Shown one piece after another: positions 26,464 through 38,866 of a DNA stretch of 64,000 nt. A program made the translations under genes and the position numbers. The notes under the pieces were generated by a model that saw only the letters and a program-made list of their open reading frames with translations, searched no databases and was not told where the DNA came from. Every line of letters starts with the position of its first letter. Position 1 is the stretch's first letter. Source of the stretch: Cardinalis cardinalis. Its lineage: Eukaryota > Chordata > Aves > Passeriformes > Cardinalidae. Where the stretch lies: the NCBI GenBank assembly GCA_014549065.1, contig JACDOX010000230.1:464937-528936 (forward strand). The letters are read 5' to 3'.

Positions 26464-28033
26464 AGTTTCATCTAAACTGTTTGCAGGGCACAACATAGCA
26501 AAGGAGGTGCATTTGTAAACAACAGAACAATGCTGGTCGTTTTCTGTTTTAAGCAGTATAACCATGGCAATACAGTTTGAACAGTATGTTAATGATTCAG
26601 ATTGTTCATTTNGAACCTGAAATAAAGAAAAAGATCAAAAGTGGCTAAAATCAAAGGTTTTTGCCTTATCTTTATTTATAAAATTGTCAGGCTGAGAGTG
26701 TTGATATCTTCACAAGCTACAGGACAACTAAATAACTCTCTCATGTTTTCCTTGTCATTCAAAAATAAAGGGAGGCAAGATGAGTATTATATTTGAGGTA
26801 TTTTTTCAATACACAGATATTATCTGTCAAAATAATCCTGTCAGAGGTTTGATTGTCTCAGATAATACTCAGCTAATTTAACCACAGTGCTAAAACTGTC
26901 AGTGGTACCCTTTGTGCAGTAATTGAATGGTGCTAAGGAGCTTCATGACCTTTAAAAATGCCAGCTCCCAACCAGGACCTGATGTAAAGTCTTTGCGAGC
27001 ACACACTTCCTTCCACAAGATGTAACTGCTGCAGCTGTCACACTCATTTTTTTTTTAATGTCAGATTCAGTTTGTCCTGTGTTTGGTATTTTGAATTCTG
27101 TGCATACTGGTAGATGACAAGTCTTTTTATTTATTTAATTTAATGGTTTTTAGAGACTTAATCAAAACCATAGTGTTGGAAAGCTTTTGTCTAAAGCATN
27201 AAGGATAATGACTTGTTTCTGCCTATTTACTGAGGCTTACGTATTAGAGGTCATGACCTGAAATGTCTGACAGTTTCCATTTTCTGTTAGAATAGTATTT
27301 CATCTGAAGAATTTCAGCATTTATTTTAGAACAACATATAATGGAATAGGTTATCTGGATCCTAAAATTGTTTATATTCCTATTATAATGATGTTCAAGA
27401 AGGCCTTCCAGACTAAGAGGTTTAACAGTGTAAAAGATCTATTCATGGTCCTATTTTATTAGTATCATACACATATGCTTCTNCACATTACTGTACAATA
27501 AAGCAACATTTCCACTGAAAGAGTAAANTACAAAATTACAAGAGAATGTGAATCACAGATAAAAGGAGGTGATATGTCACCCATCAGATTCTGAGCTCAA
27601 CAAGAGGTGTTTTCTGTAGACCTCAGGCACACTGGAGGAGTCAATGCCTATTCTTACACGTTGATACCTTTGACAAAGATTTTGAATTATCCTTAAGAAA
27701 GAATGCAAATAGGCGAATAGGCATGTGTATTTAGTAGCAAAATGCATTATACAAAGAAGTCTTCTAGCTGCATGTGAGAGAGATTTCNATAGAAGACAGA
27801 AAAATATACAAAAGTAAACAGATTAAGTACTTTTTTTCAGAATTATTATTCAAATTAGATTTTTTTACATTTAAAAATAGGCAAAATATAGTGACCATTG
27901 ACATATTGAATTTCACTCTTCTAGTTATTTGTTTGCTTGTCTTTATCTCAACTCATGAGCTTTCTAATTTTATTCTCAGGATTTTCTTCCCCATCTCTCT
28001 AGATGGGAGTGAGCAACTGGCTGTGGATGCTTA

Positions 28034-28145
28034 GTGACCAAGCTGGGGTTAAACTATAGCATATCCCCAGTGGAGTTCAGTAGAGAACTAGAAAAGTACA
28101 AGGAAAACTTCCATTATTATCTCTCCACACAATGCTTTCTCCAGG
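28034..28145 (+). other. Weak exon-like segment ending at a strong splice donor
   Basis: An open frame runs up to CCAG|GTAAGT with the donor at 28146. About 55 to 70 bases upstream are pyrimidine-rich AG sites (near 27980 and 28002) that could act as acceptors. The frame is hydrophilic and unrecognised. It is closed by a TGA about 24 bases before 28034, so it could be coding only from a later acceptor or an internal start. It could equally be a non-coding RNA exon or chance. Confidence 0.15.
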
Positions 28146-28407
28146 TAAGTAGCGAAAGTACTTTATTCATGGCATGTTCAGTGCTCCTAAGACTGAGTGT
28201 AGGATCTCAGTTTCTGTTATAACCACAACCTAGAATGCCAACATCATTTCACAAACCTTCAGAATATCTTGCAATATATGAAAAAAATTCCTAATTTTCC
28301 CCTACCCCACTCAGCTCTTTTCAATTTTTTATTGGAAAGTGAACATTTTTTGTGTACTATTACTACTGTAATATACTTATATAGACTTTTTTCCACATAA
28401 AATAGAC

Positions 28408-28432
28408 TTATATAGACTTTTTGTCTATATAA
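28408..28432. repeat. Perfect 10-bp inverted repeat (hairpin) with T5 loop
   Basis: TTATATAGAC at 28408-28417 and GTCTATATAA at 28423-28432 are exact reverse complements around five T bases. The left arm is part of a direct repeat: ACTTATATAGACTTTTT occurs at about 28375 and again at 28406. It may be a small AT-rich duplication with a cruciform. No terminator function is expected in this eukaryotic context. Confidence 0.7.
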
Positions 28433-31400
28433 AATATTTATTATACATTTACTCTAAAATAAGCTAGATTCATATTCACCTTTCCTCTTTACTTGCTGCT
28501 GTCTTTGAGTTAGGCTACCTATCAATGACTTAACCCTGTTGATTCAGATTTTATTGAGAGCAATACTGGTTTTTAAATGTATTTGCCCTCTCTGCTGGGC
28601 TGTTCTGCAGATTGTCTTCAGTGATGAAATCATGAAGTCTTTTTCAGTTTGAAGAAAAAACAACAAAGACTGTAAAGGGTTTAGAGAGGCACTTTNAAGT
28701 TAGGAAAGTATGTGACCTTTATCGAAGCAGTTCATGCCATTCTCTAGCAGTAAAAATTTTCTTCAGACAATCAGCTTTTTTGGCTGAGATTTCTCAGTTG
28801 TATTGTCCTCAGCTGTGTTAGAAACTCCTGTTTAAAATCTCCTTTAGGCAACAACTTGCGTATCTTCTGCCTTCCACACATACTTTCCTATAATACATGT
28901 ATGATAGATATAAGTAAAAATGCAAATATGTTTATTTGTTCAGTTTGAAGATAAAAGACAAGTTTATTTTCATAATTTTTGCAATACTGCCTGTATATGT
29001 TCTTATTATAGTACAATTTGTGGTACAAAAAGTGTGTCACGTTGTGAACAAAAGAAGAGAGGTCTGAGCCAAATTCTGGAACTGTGAACTGTACAAATAT
29101 GTAATTCAGCCTCTGTTGTGAACTAACTGGAAGAAAGGCAAGAAGAAGGGACCTGGTTCTGCATTTTGTTTATCAAATTTTCTGGCAAAACTCTCACATA
29201 TATGTTATATACATAAGTTTTGGTCTGTGCCAACTTCAGAGATATAGTAGATACACTAAAATTATGTGTTGTTGTAGCNACGTGTACCCAAATGTTTGGC
29301 TGCACATCATGTCCTGAATTTTGCNCTAGTATCTTCTCTATAACAATCAAGGTTAAAGAACTAATAGGAGCATAAATTTCCAATACAAAACTTGTGTTTA
29401 GCCTGACCTACTATGGGCCCAAAACCCTTTTTAATAAGGTCAATAATAAGAACATGAATGCATCTCAAATCCAAGACTCACAATGATGCAAGTTATTCAT
29501 ATTTTCTACTAAGATCTTTGAAATTGTTATTTGGTTTAATGTATATAAAAAAAACAGAAAAGAAAGAATTTAGTTCTTTTATATACAGAGACATATAAGC
29601 ATCTGCTAGAACAAAGAAAATTAAAAGTAGAATAAAAATCATCAGTCTTAGGCAAATTGCATTTTGTCATAGCACATAGTTTCTGTGCATTAACGACACT
29701 ACTGTGTGAACTAACATGGAAGCAAAAGTCATTTATGCCTCAAACAGTACAGGCCTGATCAACAACTTGATCAAGTTAATCAAAAGGCGCTCACTGATTT
29801 GTGTCTTGGGTCAGTCCCTTTTTTATATAAGTAACATTTCCATAGNTTTGCCCCTAGTCTTTGAAAGGTAATTTGCCTGTTGCTTACCAGAAAGGTTGAT
29901 ATTTTAAAATTACTAGTTTCTGACACTGGAATTTATTTTGTAAGATTTTATGAACAGCAAAATGTTGCATCAGAGCAACTTCGTCATAAATGTGACACTT
30001 TGTACTTTATTTTCCTNCCATAAAATGAAAATTATACCTTTTGTGTCTGTTTGTTTTCATGGTGAAAAACATTTCGTCTGGGAACGTAGTAAACTGTAGA
30101 ATGGAATTCTGCTTCTGCTGGTTTGCCAAGAGGCTATTGTTTTGATGCAGTGTTTGAATTCTTGTGTGCTGGATAACAGATATCATCTCCAGGGAGAAAA
30201 AATAATATTGCAGAGTATTTTAGAAAGACATTTGCATTTCTCCATAGACTCAGAGACCATTTTCTGTAAAACATACCTGGAAATCAAGAATCTCTTCTGA
30301 ACAGAGTCACATTGCTCTGCTAGTGGTCTGAAAGCCGTAGAGCTGAGAATGGAAGTATAAATTATCTGATTAAAGGTATTTTCCCGGTGGAGTACATAGG
30401 TAAGCATCATACCCCTGAGAATTTCTTCAGAGGTAACTGCTGAGGTAAAATTCCTGCTGTTGAAGATTTAGTTCCCTTAAACCTAAATTTCCTTGAAATA
30501 TTGTTTCTCCCTTACAAGTTTAGACTGCTACCATTTTGCCCTGATTCCTACTTCNCTCTCTGTTTTACAGACCTGACCCAGTTTTAAACAGTAAAAAAAT
30601 AGAAAGTGGCCTTCTATGAGTACATCTGCAAGTAACATTAAGTAACATATATTCAAGATGCGTAACAATCTAAAGTGGCTGGGTTTGAGCCCCCAGGTGG
30701 CATTATCTGATGCAAGACTACTGGCTGGCGGTGGACTCCCTTGTTCTGCCCTTTTTTACTGGGGTTAGGAAAAAAAATAAAAATTAACATTTCCAAAACC
30801 ACACCTTAAAAGGTGACAGAGGAAATTGATTGTCAGTGACAAAAGGCATACAGGATAATTGCCCCATGCTGCATATCTAAAATTTTGGAAAATAAAACCC
30901 GACTCTGAGTTATAAGGTACAGGAATTCCACATTTTAGGATTTACTTAAGAAAGGCATGTTTTGAGAAATTCTAAATTAGAAATGCTGTTCTTGACACAG
31001 ATGNCATCCATTGTACTTCTAGTACCCTTTTTCCATTAGTAGTTTTCCAGAATAAGGTAGTTCTCTTCAATATTATACTGAGTAATTGTGACTGTAACAG
31101 TAGACTTTCATATAACTTTCATATAAATAATTGCTTCAATATAAATAATTGGCATTTGTGCCNGTCTCCTAGAGGTTTGATAACTTTTTTCCTTGCTTTC
31201 TCAGCAAACTATTTCATAATTGAGCCCTACATGTGTTACACATCTAAGATCAAAAAAAGTTTTTCAACCCCAGCTTTAAATGGCCAGTTTCCTGAAGCTA
31301 ACAGTGCTCAGCCCTGACTAAGATAAAGGCTAGTGCAAATATGAGTTCATGAATATGAAATGAAGATGCAGCAAAAAACAAAACCAACACACTAAAACAG

Positions 31401-32650
31401 GCATTGTAAATGTTTCAGAATACAAAAATATCACCGAGGCAAAATCTTCTGTCACCTANGTGCTGATTTTAACTTAGACCAGGTAAAAATGCACATAGAT
31501 GGGCTGTCAACACCGATGATAAAGATGATACTTCTGTTCTCTCACAGTGCCTCATCACCATCACATATGCTATATGTGACCTGATACTGTCTGCTGAGAA
31601 TTAATTGTGCTTCACTACAGAAAGTCATTTGGGGCTACTGATCTTCACAAAAGAGTCTTAATCAAAAGCATAGGTGCACCAGATTAATCAATGTTCANGT
31701 TATGCTGCAGAAAGCATCAGACATTGGTGTACAGCCAAGGGTAATTTTTTTTCCAGCTATTTGTTTGTTTTTGTTTTTTTTTATTGTACCCTTAAGGCAT
31801 AGAGTTTTAAGAGATCTGAATGCAGTTATACTTTCTTGTTTTGGAATGGCATGTGACCAGTCNAAATATCATTTGCATGTACCAGAAAAACCTTATGTAT
31901 TAGTACCATCTAGCTCAAATTCTTTTTTTTTTTTTGTGTAGTTCATTATGAAGGAAGGGGTATGTTTTCTATTTCAACTCTAAGTTGCAGAAATATTTGA
32001 TAGAATACAACAAAGGCCGCACAAGGATTGACTGAAATTAGCTAGGGAAAATAAACTTCATNATTTTTAAACTTTTCTGGAAGTCCAGACAGAATAATTT
32101 TACTTGATTGCTTCTTGGTTTCCGTAAAGGTATCAAAACATTAACACTGTCTGATTATTCAAAGTGCAGACCCCCTTATACTGCTCTGTTAATGATCCTT
32201 ANCTGAGAAACAAGAGTGAAAGCACGGACAACCAAACCAATTTCTTCAAAAACAGCTCCACTGAACAAGTCAGAAGTAATATTAAAAGTAAGAATGCAAA
32301 GTTTCTTGTGCAGATAAACTGGTCATTATATTTATACACGGCTCATCATGTATTTGTTGGGATTTGCTGCTATTCTGAGGAGAGGACAAAAAGAAAGTAA
32401 AGAAGATGACACAAGAAAAGCACAATAGCTCTATAATGTAGCTGTCCTTTTTTTTCCTCTTTCTTTTTAATTGGGGAAGAAAAAAAAAATCAGAAAGAAA
32501 AAAAGTAAGAAATTGCAAACACAAACAGTAATTAGTGTAAAACAGTGTCCACAATGTCAATGTACCTCAAAACCTAACTTGGAAGGATAAGGTTTTAAAA
32601 CGAAAGAATAGCTTCACTCATGTCTATTTTCTCTTAAAGCATATACTCAC

Positions 32651-32730
32651 CTGTGTAGTTTCTGGATCAAAAGAAACTACTTTCAGACTGGCTAATGAAA
32701 GCACCAGCATCACGGCATAGGTCACAACCA
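32651..32730 (-). other. Weak exon-like open segment with consensus donor, minus strand
   Basis: On the minus strand an open frame ends at ACACAG|GTGAGT (donor near 32650). It includes an ATG and a hydrophobic run, MLVLSLASLKVVS, that could resemble a signal peptide. The same frame is open for about 60 more codons upstream except for one TGA near 32742. I recognise no family. It may be a decayed or first exon, or chance. Confidence 0.15.
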
Positions 32731-34778
32731 GTATGATGCAAGTTCAAACTTCCTGACCTGGTGATAATCTCTCATCAGAGTCTTCAACAGCAGAGAGAAA
32801 TCTGGCAAACTGGCTTCCTGACTTTCCTCTTTTAACTGGCAGAATTTGTAAGACAGTGGTGAAATTTATAGCGATAATAAATGAATAGATGGTTTTTCCA
32901 GTAAATACCTTTTCCAGTATTCCAAAAAGTCAGNCAAGTCAAAGTGTTGATACATAGTTTATATGCACACACACGGAGGCAAATATATACAAATACACCA
33001 ATGCACCTCAGTGAGCAGGCTAAGGACTTCAGCTAGCACTCAAGGTCTTTCTTTCTTTGTCTTCTTTTTTGTTAATGAGCTTAAGACAGAGATGGGGGGG
33101 AAGCTAGAAGGCTTTTCCAGCCTTGGCTTTGTCTAGAGTGACAAGTGATATATAGAAACCTGCTAAATAGTCTTCATTATGTTTAAGTATTTTCTATTTC
33201 TTGCCAGACATAAGCTACTATATTTCTACTGCCTTTTGTAATCAGTTCTTATTATGTATTTTAGTGTACATGAATTGAGCTCTGTTAGTGCTTGATTTAC
33301 AGCAGTTATAAATGCCCTGAAATAAACATATGTAGGTATGAAAATGTTTCATGGCTCTGATATTACAGAATTACCCATGTGTCATCCCTAAAATAATACT
33401 TTCTTAATTTGAAAAGTAAATTAAATAACATTATTATGACTTAGAAAGGAAGGAACTAGCATAAAAGAGTATTATAGTTTGTCATTCTTTTAGTGATTTT
33501 TATTCCTTCAATAAAGAGTGAACAATTTATCTTGTCTGAATTAAAAAAAAAGGCAAAAAGCTTACTAAAANATTTTTGGTGCAATATAACATAGAATATT
33601 ACAGCTTCTCTGTTACTCTGTTTAACACACACCAGTGAAAGGCTGCAATATAATTTCATTTGTCATTTATCATTTATCACTAGGCTGGTCCCAAGTAGTC
33701 TGAATGATCTTTGTGTGAACAGATAATTAATAAAGGGGATTTTAAGAAAGATTTTTAAAAATTTGTTTTCTTAAGTGATTTTCTAACTATTGCATATTAT
33801 ATATTTTAAGATCTCATTGGAATAGAATCTCTATGCATAGATTACAAAACTATGAAAATAATATGCATATTTTATGTGAAATTAGATATATCATCCTAAA
33901 ATAGGTGAAATTAAAACATATTATCACTAATAATCTCTTTAAATAAATTATTCTTGATTAGTTTATAAGCACAAAAGCAAACAAAGTGTCTGGGGGAAAT
34001 GAAAGAGTAAAAATACATTAAAAATAGTTATTTCCAAAGTTTTAGAAATGGGTTCAGTTTCTCATAGTGAGAACTTGGAAGCTGACTTTATGATACTGAT
34101 AAGAGTGTAAAGCTGGCACACACAAGTCATAACTGCAAATGTTAACCTTTAACCTTCTCAGCTGAAATGACTTCAAAGTATTCACTTGACCAAGGCATAA
34201 CCTGAAAGCTAAATGGGTTGAGATCATTCTGGCTCTGATGACCTAAAAGGCACATGCGGGTCATGCTTCGGCACTCAGTTGTTAGTAAAGCTTCTTAGCA
34301 CACATGAAACTGTGGGCATTGAAATCTTTATCTCAAAAAGAATTTTTAAAATTCCCCAGACTGGCTGAGTTTCTCTGGCTCATTTGCTCTGCTTCCTTGC
34401 TCTGTGCAGAGAGAAAAAGATAAGTAGAATTCATGCAGAACTGTGCTATGCTATCAAGGAAAAAGTGACTCCCTGGGACAGACTGTATACATTCCTTTAT
34501 GGTTTTAAACGCCAGATCCATTTTTTGCACTCAGTAAAGATCCCCTGCCACAGCATAGCCCCCATTAACCCCTCTGTTTCATAGAGCATTTATGCGTGGG
34601 GAGAGCAGGGCCTGGAAGGAAGACCTGAGTATGACCCAAGGCAAGTAAAATTATTTGCACTGTTGTATGAGACTATTCTGGTGTTTTCTTCACATGTTAC
34701 TGATGCTTTGAGCTGTATTCAATTATACTGTTTGCTCATTGACCTCTTAGGGAAAGGGGGTAGAAGCAAGAGCCTGAA

Positions 34779-34840
34779 GGATGGATGGATGGATGGATGG
34801 ATGGATGGATGGATGGATGGATGGATGGATGGATGGATGG
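34779..34840 (+). repeat. (GGAT)n tetranucleotide microsatellite
   Basis: About 15.5 perfect GGAT units (62 bp) occur without interruption. Because the unit is four bases long, every frame reads through as a four-residue peptide repeat (Asp-Gly-Trp-Met on plus, Ile-His-Pro-Ser on minus), which creates the apparent open frames here. Perfect purity suggests it is likely to vary in length between individuals. Confidence 0.95.
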
Positions 34841-37800
34841 CAGAATAGAGAAATCTCATTTTGTGATTGAAAATCTTCAGGAATTTTGGTGTCATTTTCT
34901 GTGTAACACCAGAGAATAGGTGCCTGACACCACAGGTTAAAAGACATTTACACACATAAAACAACATTTCTCCTTTCNGGGGAAGTAAGAGTGGAAGTGT
35001 TTGTTAACAGGTTCTTCAGGAAACAGAGATTTAACTCCTTCTAGAGGTTCAGCTGCATTTGAGCTAAGTTTTGGTTTTGATATAGGATAGCTAGGTAACT
35101 TTGGCTCAACTGTATGAGGAAAGGCTAAATTGTGAGAAGAAGATGTGAAGTCTAGAGGTGAAAGAAACCTGAATGAGAATGGTAAGATGGCAGAAAGATG
35201 TAAGACAGTTGAGACAGAAGTAGTTAGCTGCACAAGGATTCAAGAAGAAAATCACAGGCATGAAAGTATATAAAATCCAAACAAAAAAACAGGGAGTCAT
35301 AAGATGTCAACTCAGAAATACTGAGGATGAGCCCTTTCTAAGGAGGAATGGAATCTGGCCCTTCCCAACAGTCTAACAACTGCTTGGACAGCAAAGACTA
35401 GCCTGTAATATTAATGGTTACTGTGATAGCTCATTAATTCTAACTACCTATTCTGTGATTTTACTATTAAATAATTGTTTTGCAATTTAATCTGTGTATA
35501 TCCTTGCAGAAGTACTTTGCTCATTTTAAATATCTTCCACATAAAATGACTTGGAGAGGAATTGCAATGATCATACANCAGACTAACCTGGGGAAGAACA
35601 AGTGGACAGAGTATTCAGCATTACCACAACCTATCAAAACCAGATGCAGCAGAAAACAGCCATTTAAAAAAACATCGCATATACTCTCTTTACACTCACT
35701 ATCTACCGCTCCCTTGCCCAAGTGGTCTTCATGCACCTCACCTGAAAGAGATGGGCTTCTTTCTAGTTTTTTTTTTTATTTTCCTGGCAATAAAGACATT
35801 TTAATAATTAGCTGATTGAAGGAGGATTAGAAAAAAGACATTACAAAACACTGTCAGTAGTATTGCACAGTGTTACAAAGTCTATTCTGACTTGGGAGCT
35901 TTGTCTTGGACATTAGGAGAAAAGGTCTACCATGTATACTGGGGAAGTAGTGCAGAGCTGTAACAGAGCAGGCAGCATCTGCCTAGTCTGCTGGGTTGTT
36001 GTCCTTGAAGTTTTCCAGGATTTGCCTAGCCCTGATCTAGTGCTGAACACAGACTCATTTTAGATGAAGGTCAGGGAAGATGTCCTCCAAGATCCTTTCT
36101 CACCAAAAATTCTATGAAATACTGTACTCTAAACGTAAATTGAGTGAAAAATGTCAGTTGTCTTTCATACAAACTGCAGAAAGGACGGATTGTAAGCAGT
36201 GNTACTTTTTTCAGTTATCTGCGCATGTTTTGATGTTGATTACTGTCTACCAACTTGCAGATCAGAATGAAAGCTTGGTAAGGACACTGTTGGCACCAGT
36301 CATTTCTGACCTGAATCTCTCCTTCTGGCCATCAGGATTTCACAGCATGAATATTAGACTTGGTCTTTCTACCCCACCCTCTGTTTTATGTTAACATCCT
36401 TCATGCCTTAATCCTTTCTGACTTTATTCTGTCCTTCCAAATCAAATAATGACAGAAGAATGTTAGCTTTGAAGCACACTGGTTTCTAAACTATTTCCGC
36501 ACCACAGAAGCTTAACCTGAATGTCACAGTGTAACTACAGTTAAGAAAAATGGGTATGTGTGTATCTATTTGAAAGCTGAATCTTCCCGTTAGGAATGTC
36601 TCTGGTAGAGGGAATATTATGAGGCAAATTCTTTTAGATATGATTCACAATTCACAGTAAAAGTGTTCATACAGTAATAACAATTTATTATCTTCACACT
36701 TGGAGTTGGCCCTGAACAATAAAATGAAGGGTTACTAACACTACCCTTCATTCTTTGTACTAATACAAATTCTCAAGGACTCAGCTTAAAAACACTACTA
36801 AAGAAGAATTTAAGAGTAATTGAGAATTTACTTGCTCTAAGAGGAGCAGGACATGAGCGTTTGTTATGAGAAATATGAAATTCCAATATTGTGCATCCCA
36901 TTTTTTTCAAAATATATCCAACAAAGGAGAAACAAAGTCTAAAATCTCAGATTTATGCAAAATGCTTAAAAGATTAAAGAACTTATAGAATTGTGAATCA
37001 CAGCTACCTCTGTTATTTCATTTAGGTTGCCACTATTCTGTGTTTAAAAGGGGGTTTACTATTTTTGTTAATCTTCTAGCTGATGAGTATGTCATTCACA
37101 TGGGCATGCAGATTCCACACACTCTGAAAACCGATAAGCAAGTATATAGATGATAAAGAAGAACTGATTCACAATAAATTCTGAGTCAAACTGAGTTTGT
37201 ATTGTGTTTTAATGACTATTGAATGTAGCCTCTATAAAAAATAAGTTGCAGAACAAATATATATACCAATCCAGTAATAACAAAAATATACAGTGCATAA
37301 TTTTTCATTATCCATGAAAACAATATAAAATTTTTCAAGCATCAAATTTTACTCAAAGTCCTAGAATTTGGGTGGCAAAAAAAAATCAAAAATATTGTGA
37401 ATTGATGAAATAATTTTTTTTAAACGAGAATTGCAAGATTGTCTCATTTGATTCAATTTTCCACTGTTACTTAATTATTTAACTTAAAACCTTGTTCCAA
37501 ACACTGATAGAAACCTCCCCTAAATTCACTATTCTGTTGCAAATTTCATTCAAGACAATATTAGAATCTCATAAACTGAATCAGAAAATTCAGTAGAATT
37601 TAGCACCCTAATTGTGGATCCTGGTAACTTAGTAAATGAAAATCCTGCACAGAAAGGTGTCATAAAATTTCCTCCATTTTAATCCATGCAAATAGAACTC
37701 CNTAAATAAATAAATAAAAGACACGATTAGGTGACAATGCGAAATACTCTTACAAGGTCAGTCCCAGGGCCATTCTTGGTATTTACATTTTGGGCTGTGG

Positions 37801-38074
37801 GAAGAAAGTTCAGTTGAGCCCTTACCAGTGCACAAAGCAGGGAACAAGGGAAAGAAAGCTCCACTCACTTCATCCCAGCACACAGGGAAGACACCAAAGA
37901 CATATTTCCCCTTAAATGCCTCATATCATCCTATTCCCATCATCATTCCAGTGACATTTATTTGAAGTGAAGGATGAGAAATCAAAGGTCAGGAGAATGA
38001 GACAGAATGGTCCCTTCTATGCCTACCCTCCCTTTGCCCTTATGGTACATCTGGGATTCTTGCAACTGGAGACC

Positions 38075-38150
38075 CTTTTCCTCTCTCTCTCTCTCCTTCT
38101 CCCTTCCTTTTCCCCTCNGCCCCTCTCCACTCCCCTCTTACCATCTTCTC
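38075..38150 (+). repeat. C/T-rich tract with (CT)n core
   Basis: About 75 bases are almost purely pyrimidine, including a CT dinucleotide run at about 38080-38094. It is a polypyrimidine:polypurine stretch of the kind that can form a triplex. One unknown base lies at 38118. Confidence 0.75.
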
Positions 38151-38817
38151 AACATAGATTTTAAGCCTGACCAAAAAATCCAGTCAAAACTGTGCCAAGT
38201 GCCTTTTTCTTCCTGGATGCTCTAAAATTTACATGTAAAAGTTGCTTCAGAACTCTTCTCTTTCTTCCATGCACCACTAAGGGTATGTCCAACTGCTTTC
38301 CCCCATACTTGCTAAGCAGGATGGGATATTTCAAGCATTTTCCTTTCTTCACAGAATAATTTAGGACTGATCTGTACTTGAAAGGAGTTGACTTGCTATT
38401 GCTACTGCTGATGTGCCCCTTAAAGCAGAAATATCTAGCAGTATCATCAATATAGCAAGTGGCATGGGTTTTATTTGCAACATAACCACATGCACTGGAG
38501 AGAAGCTTTTGAAATGAAAGAATCATCCTGTGATTACTTGAAACTATAGCTATTCATAATAAGAAGTCAAAGGAATTAGTTTCTGATGAGTTCCTAGTGG
38601 AGAGGGAGTAAAAATTATTGTATTCACTTTCATTTGTGAAGTGGGATGTCTCAAAAACATAATAATTCCTTTCCTTGTCCTATGCACACAGAAATGTTGC
38701 TGTAGAACCTAAACAGACATATAAACACTTCTAAGAAAATCATGAAATGCTAAAAATCAAGAAAATAAACTTTTCTATGGATAACCATATTCATAAACTT
38801 TACTTGTGAGGCTTCTG

Positions 38818-38866
38818 AAATATCGATATCAGCATATCCATATCAACAGAAATATCCATATCAACA
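38818..38866 (+). repeat. Short tandem repeat, two exact 15-base cores at 18-bp spacing plus a degenerate third
   Basis: ATATCCATATCAACA occurs at 38834-38848 and again at 38852-38866. A related AATATCGATATCAGC precedes them at 38818-38832. It looks like a small local duplication. Confidence 0.75.

Larger units (their letters stand above)
26464..34778. other. AT-rich non-coding stretch free of recognisable interspersed repeats
   Basis: Eight kilobases show no CR1, SINE or LTR that I can recognise and no known gene. Contents are short tracts, a hairpin at 28408-28432, a 14-bp palindrome at 29764-29777 and two exon-like segments listed separately (28034-28145 plus, 32651-32730 minus). Frames of 60 to 100 codons occur on both strands without family resemblance. 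Confidence 0.5.

Noticed and set aside
29764..29777. Perfect 14-bp palindrome AACTTGATCAAGTT
   Set aside because: Noted, but short palindromes of this size are expected in 64 kb of AT-rich DNA and no context supports a function.
35480..36394. Plus-strand frames of 111 and 104 codons
   Set aside because: Unrecognised sequence with homopolymer-coded stretches and unknown bases. No supporting context.
38161..38526. 121-codon minus-strand frame
   Set aside because: Length is noticeable, but there is no family resemblance, no splice signals at its ends and no conserved-looking motif. Probably chance.
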